NCBI GenBank assembly: GCA_036873135.1
Contig: JAPTYO010000007.1
Location: 12,134,763 to 12,198,762 of the forward strand
Length of the DNA stretch: 64,000 nt
Source: Clarkia xantiana subsp. parviflora
Taxonomy: Eukaryota > Streptophyta > Magnoliopsida > Myrtales > Onagraceae
Reading direction: 5' to 3'
A program made the position numbers and the translations under genes. Each line of letters opens with the position of its first letter. The first letter of the stretch is position 1. The notes under the pieces are model-generated. The model was not told the origin of the DNA. It saw only the letters and a list, made by a program, of their open reading frames with translations, and did no database searches. Below are positions 55,760-64,000 of the stretch, piece by piece.

Positions 55760-58385
55760 ATGGATGTGGATGGCAGCAAGCGCGTGTTTCATCGTCTTGG
55801 TGGCGGCGGCGGCGGTGGTGGCCCGTCGACGGCAAACGACTCCAGCAAGCAAAAGGTCTGCTTTCATTGGCGGGCGGGAAGGTGCAATAGGTTCCCTTGC
55901 CCGTTCCTCCACAGAGAATTATCTGGGCCACCTTCTAACGGTGCTCCTCCCAAGCGATTTGCCGATGATTCAGGGTCTCAGTTTTCACGAAGAGGCCCCA
56001 AATCGAATACTTGGGGCCGTGTTCCTGGGGGTGGTAATGGAGGGGCCAAGAAAGACGTTTGTAATTTCTGGCTGCAAGGGAATTGTAAGTATGGTGATAA
56101 GTGTAAGTATTTGCATTCTTGGAGTCTTGGGGAGTGCTTCTCTTTATTGACCCAGCTTGAAGGCCATCAAAAGGTGATCTTTGATACCTCTCCTCATTAT
56201 CATAATTTGATGCTTAGCTGATTTTCCTCTAGTCGATGTATTCTGATCAAGCTACTTGCTTGGGTCAATTTCATAATTAATTGTCAGGTTCTGGATAGAT
56301 GTTATTTGCTATTGTGATTGTAGGATATAAGTTGAAGTTGGTTCTCGTTTATATACTGAACTATAAGAATAATAGTGTTGGCTTAATTAAAGATATTAGT
56401 TTTGATGATTATATGTAATTGACAGAGAGCTATCTCTGGAACAGGGTGTGACTGGGATAGTGTTCCCAGCTGGGTCCGATAAGCTTTATACTGGAGCCAA
56501 GGATGAAACAGCGAGAATCTGGGATTGTCAGTCTGGTCAGGTTGTTTAATCACCCTTTTGTTATCTTTGGTGTTATCACAGTAAAGAATAGATCACAGCT
56601 ACTCGTGGGTGTTTTGAGTTTTTCCCCCTCAACGGTTTGGTTAATGTAAAAATGAACAGGCTGTTCAGTGTGTCTACTTCGAAATGTATAGATTTAATGA
56701 TTGATTAATCTTGAAAGATGATTTAGGTTGTCTGCTTTTTTAGGATAGCTGCTATTGTTCTTTGATATGTAATCTGATTCATATTGGTTTTTGTTGTGCA
56801 AATATTATTATTATCAATTGATATGCACACGCACAACATAAGTATTAAAATTTACAGAAGAAAAAAGGGAAGTGTTGCCAACAAATTTTTGTCTTTGTGG
56901 GGTTCTAATTATATCCTTGCTGAAAGTCATGGAATATTATAGTTCATCTGATATTGGGCGATTAGTTTGCATTTACATGACGTTAACGTGAGAGCCTAAA
57001 TCTGCTTCTTTTGGTGTTTCTTGCAGTGTACACTTGTAGTCGCCCTTGGTGGAGAAGTTGGTTGTATGATAACCGAAGGTCCATGGATATTTATTGGTTT
57101 ACCAAATCTTGTGAAGGTATAACAGAAGTCACAATTGTTATAAAGCACTTGTTCAGTTAAATTATTATTATTATTATTTTTTTTTCTATAGGACATGATT
57201 ATGCATATGTTCTTATTTAAATTCCGCTTCATATTAGTTTTATTGTAACATTGCAGGCATGGAACACGCAAACCTCTGCTGAACAGACTCTCACTGGACC
57301 TGTCGGACAAGTTTATGCCATGGCTGTTGGAAATGGCCTTCTATTTGCTGGTACGCAGGTAAGTACTTACAATATATATAATACTGATTTTAACTGTTTT
57401 TATTTTTTAAATAAATTCAATGTAACATTTCTTCAATGGCTCTGTTTGCAGGATGGTTCGATCTTGGTGTGGAAGTTCAATACAGCAACTAATAGCTTCG
57501 AACCAGCTGCATCACTAGCAGGACACACTGTTGCAGTCGTATCCCTTGTTGTTGGGGCTAATCGCCTCTACTCTGGTTCCATGGACAATACAATTCGGGT
57601 AACCATTTTTTTTATGGCATCATTCTGGAAATTAAAAAAGGTGTTGCTGAATTATTCCTTGACATTGTAACCTTTTCAGATGTGGAATCTAGAAAACTTG
57701 CAGTGCATTCAGGTCTTGACAGATCATACATCAGTTGTGATGTCTCTTCTCTGCTGGGATCAATTTCTTATATCCTGTTCATTGGATAAAACAGTCAAGG
57801 TTAAATATCTTTCTAAGGATTTCTTATCATTTTCTCTTATATTAATTATTATTGTTTCAGAGTTTGCTTTTTTTTTTTTCTGCAGGTGTGGGTTGCCACA
57901 GAAAGTGGGAATTTGGAAGTGACTTACACGCATACCGAAGAACACGTATGTTTTTTGGATCAATCAATTTCTTTATTCTTTTTCAAGTGTAATAAATTTC
58001 TTGATTCCTATATTGCATTGGGATTCTAATATGCAATTGTACCTTTGACCCGAATCTTGCAGGGCATCCTTACATTTTGCGGGATGCACGATTTAGCTGG
58101 AAAACCAGTGTTGCTATGTTCATGCAACGACAACACTGTGAGAGCATACGATTTGCCCTCGTAAGTTTCATAAATACTCCATAATCAGTCTGCTTATAGA
58201 ATTTCTTCAATAATATTGATTATGCTTTGAATCTGGTATTTAGATTTACTGAGAGGGGTAAAATTATTGCAAAACAAGAGGTTCGAGCTATTCACTCTGC
58301 GCCAGGAGGGGCCTTGTTCTTTACTGGCGATGGAACCGGACAAGTTAGAGTATGGAACTGGAAGGAACCTCCACCGCAGCAGTGA
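55760..58385 (+). CDS. CCCH zinc-finger and WD40 repeat protein (ZFWD type)
   Basis: Nine coding exons reconstructed: 55760-56173, 56445-56540, 57027-57116, 57257-57358, 57452-57598, 57680-57799, 57886-57945, 58063-58160 and 58244-58385. All introns are GT-AG and the exons total 1269 bp (422 aa plus stop). Two CCCH fingers (C-X7-C-X4-C-X3-H at 34-51; C-X7-C-X5-C-X3-H at 101-119) precede a WD40 propeller (about 132-415) with recognisable repeats such as DETARIWDCQSGQ, DGSILVWKF, SMDNTIRMWNLENLQC and GTGQVRVWNW. This is the plant ZFWD family (Arabidopsis ZFWD1, C3H48/C3H63), probably RNA- or nucleic-acid binding, nuclear; precise role unsettled. The ATG at 55760 fits the family start. AATAAA at 58634 suits polyadenylation. 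Confidence 0.93.
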
Positions 58386-58936
58386 TCGATATTCACCATT
58401 TTGTAATATTGTTATTGATTTCCTTTTTTCTGTTTACTTGATCCGATCGATCGCAAGCTTAGGGCGATTCGGTTTTCGGGTTTTGGTGTGCTTTGAGCTA
58501 TTGAAAGATGATGTCCTGTCTGCAGTCCGACCTCTCAATAAGATCATCATTTTCGGATCTACCCACTGTTTTTGTCCCGCTATTCTTTGTTACAGTTTCC
58601 TTGTATGCTTCATATAATGTTTATTTGTAAGGAAATAAACCATTCTTTCCACAAAAAGATTGAATCTTTATTTACTCTTTGACAAATGACAAAGCCATTT
58701 CTTTGTTGTAATTGAGAGGCAAAACTAGCAGCTTGTAACGCAAATTCTTTGTTGTGTAATTTAGGAATAGAAATAAAATGCAGCATTTAGCCAAAAAAAG
58801 AATGCAGCATTTAGCAAAAAATACATTTGCAGCGAAACAAATTTGCAGCGAAACACATTTGACATTCTTGTTTAGGGATGTGTTTTTCATAAGAATGACG
58901 CGATACAAATTCTTAGTATAGCTAAAAGATTGGATT

Positions 58937-59168
58937 TTTCTACCATACTTCAAGATCATTATGTTTTTTGTTTTTTTATTACTAGGATAGACTTAATTGT
59001 AACATATTGTAAAACTTTAAAAGTATAAAAAAAATATGAAATTTTTTAACCACTAATATTTGCATCATACTATTAATAATATCAATTTTTATCTAGGGTT
59101 CACCTTTAGGACAATAGAAAAAAAAAAAAAAAAACCAAAAGCATGATGCTCTTGGAGCATGATAGAAA
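58937..59168 (+). mobile_element. MITE of the TTTCTACCATGC family, complete copy
   Basis: Starts TTTCTACCATACTTCAAGAT and ends, inverted, TTTCTATCATGCTCCAAGAG. The interior is shared with 25251 and 49018. It lies between the ZFWD and PPR genes. Confidence 0.7.
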
Positions 59169-59440
59169 GATCCATAAAAGTTAATACTTTTAATGTTTTA
59201 CCCATATAATAATAATAAATAAAGTCATTGATGCTTGTGAATATTGAAAAATCCCGTGCCGTTTTTAGTGGAGTAACTTTGTAAAATTGTACGTGGCAAA
59301 AATACAACTTTGTAAATTGCTGGAAAAAACGGAAATTTGTTTGAAATAGGAAACATAAGGGGCAAAGTATACTTTGACCAGAATAAAGAAAATTAATCAT
59401 CCCGCGCAAATGCAGTAGAAGCTCTTTCTTTCATCAAATC

Positions 59441-61180
59441 ATGAAATACGCGAAATCAATCTCAAGCCTCACCTCCATTAAAGAGCTTCACGCGCACCTC
59501 ATCAGAACCCATCTCTACAGAGACCCGTCCTCTGCAATATCAGAAGTTGTGAGATCATATGCTCTGTCTCCTACATCTTTACACAAAGCTCTCATCGTCT
59601 TCCATGAAATCGAACGACCCACGTCCTGGTTGTTCAGCCACCTGGTCCGGGGACTGTCGCAGAGCAATGAACCCGTACGTGCAATCGAATTGTATCGTGC
59701 TATGTCTCGCCACGGCATCTCTCCCCACAATGCCTTCACTTTCGTCTTCGTCTTCAAGAGCTGCGCTTCTGTAGGCGTTGTAAGTTTAACGAATATGTTT
59801 CATGTGCACGCGGTGAAGTCTGGACATGATTCACATCTCTTCGTTTCGAATGCTTTGATAAGGACGTATGCGTACTGCAGTGAAATGATCCCTGCACGGA
59901 AAGTGTTCGACGAAATGGCAGAAAGAGATTTGGTTTCTTGGAACTCACTGATTTGTGGGTATAGTCAGTGCAACAAGTTTGTGGAGGTTTTGGGTCTCTT
60001 CAATGCAATGCAAGCTGCTAATGTGAAAGCTGACGCCGTGACAATGGTGAAGGTGTTCTTAGCTTGTAGATGCTTAGGCAATACTGAACTTGAGGATCGC
60101 GCAGTGGAATATCTCGAACACCAACAAGTTGACATCGATGTCTACTTGGGAACAACCTTAATCGACATGTATGGCTCCCGAGGTTTGGTTGAATCTGCAC
60201 GTAATGTTTTTGATCGGATGCACGAGAGGAATGTAGTTTCTTATAACTCAATGATCAAAGGATACACAAAGGTCAGAAACCTAGCGGGTGCCCGTAAACT
60301 GTTTGATGTAATGCCTGAGAGAGATGTAATCTCATGGACTTCTATGATCTCAGGCTATGCCCAAGGGAACGAATTTTCTGCAGCAGTGAAACTTTTCCAG
60401 GAAATGATGCCGGCAAAAATAAAACCTGATGAATTTACTGTGGCGACTGTACTTTCAGCTTGTGCCCATTTAGGCTCTCTCGATGTGGGAAAGGCTATTC
60501 ACGATTACATTCGTCAAAATCGAGTAAAAACAGATATTTATGTTGGAAATGCCCTCATAGACATGTACTACAAGTGTGGTTCAGTCGACAATGCTATGTC
60601 TGTGTTCCGAGAAATGAAGGATAGGGATTCTGTCTCATGGACATCGGTGATCACAGGCCTAGCTATTAACGGCTTTGCCGATTCTGCCCTTGAGCTTTTC
60701 TCAGAAATGGAGGGTAAAGGCGTCAAACCGACTCACGGAACCTTTGTTGGGGTCTTACTAGCTTGTTCTCATGCTGGATTGGTGGACAAAGGACTGGAAT
60801 TCTTCAAAAGTATGGAATATGTTTATGGGCTAGTCCCAGAAATGAAACATTATGGGTGTGTTGTTGATTTATTGAGCCGTTCGGGACACCTTAAACGAGC
60901 TTACGAGTTCATAATGAAAATGCATGTATCTCCAGATGTTGTAGTATGGAGGATATTATTGAGCGCCTGTAAGGTTCATGGTGATGTTGCTCTAGCGGAA
61001 ACCGTTATGAAAGAGATAGTTGCTTTAGATCCAAGAAACAGCGGTAATTACGTTCTTCTGTCGAATGCGTATGCAAGTTTGGATCGATGGTTCGATTCAT
61101 CGAATGTTAGAGAAGTTATGAAGGAGAGCGATGTGCAGAAGCCGTCTGCTTGGAGTTCTATTGCAGAAGGTGTATCCTAG
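59441..61180 (+). CDS. Pentatricopeptide repeat protein, PLS/E class
   Basis: 579 aa, one exon. Repeats of the PLS type run from about 60 to 500, with typical FxEMxxRDxVSWNSLIxGY segments (FDEMAERDLVSWNSLICGYS at 156-175, FDVMPERDVISWTSMISGYA at 288-307, FREMKDRDSVSWTSVITGLA at 389-408). The C-terminal E domain (about 501-579) has VVWRILLSACKVHGDVALAE and NSGNYVLLSNAYASLDRW, and the protein stops shortly after KPSAWSSIAEG, so there is no DYW deaminase domain. E-class PPRs usually act in site-specific C-to-U RNA editing in mitochondria or chloroplasts; the target organelle and RNA cannot be told from this sequence. The ATG at 59441 opens an organelle-type, acid-poor N-terminus. Confidence 0.92.
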   Translation: MKYAKSISSLTSIKELHAHLIRTHLYRDPSSAISEVVRSYALSPTSLHKALIVFHEIERPTSWLFSHLVRGLSQSNEPVRAIELYRAMSRHGISPHNAFTFVFVFKSCASVGVVSLTNMFHVHAVKSGHDSHLFVSNALIRTYAYCSEMIPARKVFDEMAERDLVSWNSLICGYSQCNKFVEVLGLFNAMQAANVKADAVTMVKVFLACRCLGNTELEDRAVEYLEHQQVDIDVYLGTTLIDMYGSRGLVESARNVFDRMHERNVVSYNSMIKGYTKVRNLAGARKLFDVMPERDVISWTSMISGYAQGNEFSAAVKLFQEMMPAKIKPDEFTVATVLSACAHLGSLDVGKAIHDYIRQNRVKTDIYVGNALIDMYYKCGSVDNAMSVFREMKDRDSVSWTSVITGLAINGFADSALELFSEMEGKGVKPTHGTFVGVLLACSHAGLVDKGLEFFKSMEYVYGLVPEMKHYGCVVDLLSRSGHLKRAYEFIMKMHVSPDVVVWRILLSACKVHGDVALAETVMKEIVALDPRNSGNYVLLSNAYASLDRWFDSSNVREVMKESDVQKPSAWSSIAEGVS

Positions 61181-61560
61181 TCATCTTAATTATCTGGTGA
61201 TTCTTTTGCTGACGTGGCTGATTTTTGGTATTATTTTCTTGATGATTTTTTTAAAGTAAAATATGTTGTGTATAAGTTTTGAAGAAATGCATTGTGATAA
61301 TATTGATGAGGCTGTTGTTTCAACTAGAGCTTGGTTGGCGAGGGCTTTTCATGGTACATGTATTGGTGAGTGACAGAAGACGTTGGATCTGTCAAATATA
61401 ATCAATATTTGAAAAAATATTCCTGCAAGCACTTTATCCCTTATTGGCTGACCCGGTGCAAGTGGGGATTAGTCTAGGTGTGGAGCGAGCATGCTGCGGC
61501 TGCTGCCCTCCTAATGATGGCTCCCTAGAACCTCCCAGCGGGAAACTTAAAAAAAAAATT
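61181..61560. other. PPR 3' region with possible SINE end
   Basis: 61455-61560 has GCAAGTGGGGATTAGTCTAGG and then an A-run, which resembles the 3' part of some plant SINEs, but no tRNA-like head or target duplication was found. Confidence 0.35.
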
Positions 61561-61562
61561 AT

Positions 61563-62065
61563 GGTTAAAAACTAAAAAAATGTCTTACCCTATGTTAAAA
61601 TTAGGTGCCTGAAGTTTGAAATGTTAAAATGGATTGTCCCAAATTTTATTTTTGTTGAAATTTGATGTCTTTGCGCGTCATCTCAATTCAATCATTTTCA
61701 TCAACCCACCCACCCACTCATAATCCACCACTCTTTACTTTTCACAAAATTGTCAAATTTCACCAAAAAATTAAACACTAAAAAAAAAAGTTTCTAGAAT
61801 TGTGGTGTGCATCCATATTCTAAGGACAACATAGCGAGATTTACTTGCGCGGATGTGGTCAACTTCTTAGGTGACTCGACAAGATGACGAGAAGGGAAAG
61901 TGTATGGGGAGCTCGAATTTGACAGACGGTTTCGTCGGAATTGACTTCTCTAAAGTAATCACACCGAGACACCACACATTTTAACAAAATTAAAACCTTA
62001 GACACAACAGTTTAACATTTGAAACTTCAAACACCTAATTTTAACAGTTTTTTAGTTATTAACCC
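61563..62065. mobile_element. MULE-like MITE with ~100-bp inverted ends
   Basis: The left arm GGTTAAAAACTAAAAAAATG ... TTAAAATTAGGTGCCTGAAG and the inverted right arm GGGTTAATAACTAAAAAACT ... TTAAAATTAGGTGTTTGAAG match well. The left arm family also occurs inside psi2 (29017-29105). No transposase. Confidence 0.7.
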
Positions 62066-62439
62066 AAAATTTTACTCTATTAACCGACCAAACATGGGGC
62101 CGGTCGTCGTTGGCTGATTCAGTTTACTTTGAACAAAAATAAAAATAAATCATCTAGGTCGATCAACTTACCTTTTAGATTGGGATCGAGCCCTAATTTT
62201 TATTTTTAATTTTAATTTCCTGCTGGGTTGCGTCGCTTTCGGGAAAAAAACATATATATCAACTAAGTGTTGGAAAAGTTTCTGATGATTAATTGCAAAC
62301 TAGCAGAGATTCACGTCATTTTGGGAGATTCATAATTGTCCAAGAACCTAAATAAGCTAAATAGATGAAGGGTACAAAATACATAATTGTCCTAGGAAGC
62401 CTCAATGTATGCAATTCAATGCACAAGACCTAATATTTG

Positions 62440-63060
62440 TTAGTACGTGAACTTAGTAGCACAATCTCAACCGTACATTGGACAATTATATTAACTAGGC
62501 CTGAAACGAATCATGCGATATTTGAAAGATTCGAATGATTACAGATTGTGCTACCAAAGAGGGAAGCTAGAGTAATTAGCATGATATAGAGACACAAGCT
62601 TATAGTGGAGATCCTAGTATGATGATAAGTCCACCTCATAATATGTATTTCTGCTTGTCGAAGGTGCATGCTCGTGGATGAGCAAGAAATAATATTGTGT
62701 TATCCACTATGAAATTTAAATTTCCGCTCTATCCTAGAGTGCAGATAAAACAGTTTGACTTGAAAGACTTCTCAAAGCGGTGCTTGATAAACATAATAAA
62801 ATTAAGCTGATACCCATCTATTACGTTAATCAAGTGGCAATAGTTGTTGTAAATAATCTTAAGTACCAAAGTAGTACAAAATACATATATTAAATACAAA
62901 TATAAAAAAGAGTGCTTGAATAAAAGTTAATCGTTGTAGAATACACATCAGCAAATGATACGGGGGCAGATCCATTAACAAAACCCTTGTGCAATGATGC
63001 TTTTGAAAGACATGAAATCTTTATGATCCATTCATGTAGGGTGACAGTAAATGTATGAAT
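62440..63060 (+). pseudogene. Highly decayed copia pol remnant
   Basis: Broken frames resemble the copia RT end and RNase H: LKRIMRYLKDSNDYRLCYQR, a GDPSM-like stretch, and near the end AFERHE, matching the usual DAFERH after ADPLTKPL. Many stops; family not assignable. Confidence 0.5.
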
Positions 63061-64000
63061 GATATTTAATAATATTAGAATTATTAATAAAGTTGCTTCT
63101 CGTGTTTATGAATTTCGCAATGTCATGACATAATAATGCATCAACATGTCTTTATATAAATAAAACCATAAGGAGTTTAAAGACTCCAACAAATGTCTAA
63201 TGTTTGGAACCCTGACATGTCAATCGGGCACGGTAATTCTTGGAAGCTTAATTCGCTCAGCATACCAAGACTACTCAAGAACCATGATAACATGGATCAC
63301 GGTTAAGCAAAACGATCACCGAGTTTCGGAGAGTCAAAGTCGGTCTTGTTTTTCCTATCGTCTCGGTGAGCACAAGTCCTGAAGAAACACATTCAGGGCT
63401 AGATGAGAATCGATGGCATCACATGATATATTTAGTCCTATCCAGGAATGAGTCGTGCTATCGACGCGTGTTTCATACCGCACGTGCCACATTTGACCAC
63501 AGGCCAGGCTTGGTTACGTTATACACGAGATGTTTGCGAATATCTGTTTTTGGTAACTTCTAAGTAGTACAATAATTTAGATTTTCAGATTTGTAATTAT
63601 TTTTATCTTTCAAGTTAGTATTCCGTTTGAAAACTGGCGTCGAAATGCATAAATTTATAAAGTATGTAAACTTATTACGACTATTCTACAAGTGGGGTTA
63701 TAAATGCATAGGTTTGTATTGCTTTGCCTTAGATATTGCAAGTCAATCTTAATCTATGTTAGTCAATCTTAAATAATTATTAGTATTTTAGTTAATCTTA
63801 GTGTTGATAGGTCTAATTCATAAGTACATAGTTTTTCATTAAAGTTTGTACAAATATTGTTAAATTAAAACGTTACTAATGCTTAAAATTTATGTGGATA
63901 TCTTATGTCATACTCAATTAATTAACGACGACACTTCATATCTTAATAGTCAATTTAGCGGAATTTGAAAAGTGACTAATTGTAAGAAAAGTTTATTAGT
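63061..64000. other. Probable retroelement flank and intergenic DNA
   Basis: A GC-richer part (63180-63540) follows the copia remnant and may be its LTR; no terminal repeats recognised. The rest is AT-rich without genes. Confidence 0.4.

Noticed and set aside
55704..56150. 148-aa ORF overlapping the first ZFWD exon
   Set aside because: Different frame from the well-supported nine-exon ZFWD model; no recognised domain.
1..64000. CRISPR array, bacterial operon or prophage
   Set aside because: Spliced plant genes, AP2 factors, PPR protein and plant transposons show nuclear plant DNA; the repeats lack spacer structure.

Overview
This is nuclear DNA of a flowering plant, almost certainly a eudicot. 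The window is AT-rich. It has spliced genes with GT-AG introns, plant transposons of most classes (Ty1/copia and non-autonomous LTR elements, hAT, MULE-like, Tourist-like MITEs, a SINE, a Helitron end, LINE remains), and a tandem cluster of intronless AP2/ERF genes of the CBF/DREB1 cold-response type. I cannot name the species.

Layout. About 2.2-51.7 kb is a CBF/DREB1 cluster heavily invaded by transposons, with every copy on the + strand. It holds five intact genes, here called A (23320), B (31153), C (35658), D (39473) and E (46837). It also holds a decayed copy (psi1, 3490), a fragment split by transposons (psi2, 28963), and a promoter-like block with no gene behind it (24925). A, C, D, E and psi1 share one promoter type with an ACGCGT (CAMTA-type) site, and all but C keep an intact CACGTG box. 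B and the orphan block share a second type. Two further non-coding blocks recur through the cluster and mark the old duplication units: P, upstream of A, C and E, and Q, downstream of psi1, A, C and E. D and E have identical coding sequence although their flanks differ.

Between the CBF copies lies nested transposon DNA. At 8.7-15.7 kb is a decayed copia element (minus strand). A young non-autonomous LTR retrotransposon (9043-11850) sits in its RNase H region, with identical 337-bp LTRs, a 5-bp target duplication, a primer binding site and a polypurine tract. Its single 710-codon ORF carries two pieces of unrelated host enzymes, cellulose synthase and oxidosqualene cyclase. At 17.9-19.0 kb is a MULE-like foldback element with a palindromic 21-bp array. 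At 43.8-45.0 kb is a hAT-type element carrying a PRA1 gene fragment. At 50.4-50.9 kb is a GC-rich ~30-bp minisatellite.

The right end (52-61.2 kb) is ordinary single-copy gene space, all + strand: a Ycf20-like plastid protein, a nine-exon CCCH zinc-finger/WD40 protein (ZFWD type) and an E-type pentatricopeptide repeat protein. ZFWD genes also flank the CBF genes of Arabidopsis, so the order looks ancient. The last 3 kb is copia debris.

Expected roles: the CBFs would activate CRT/DRE-containing cold and drought genes, and the other three genes are housekeeping or organelle genes not functionally tied to them.
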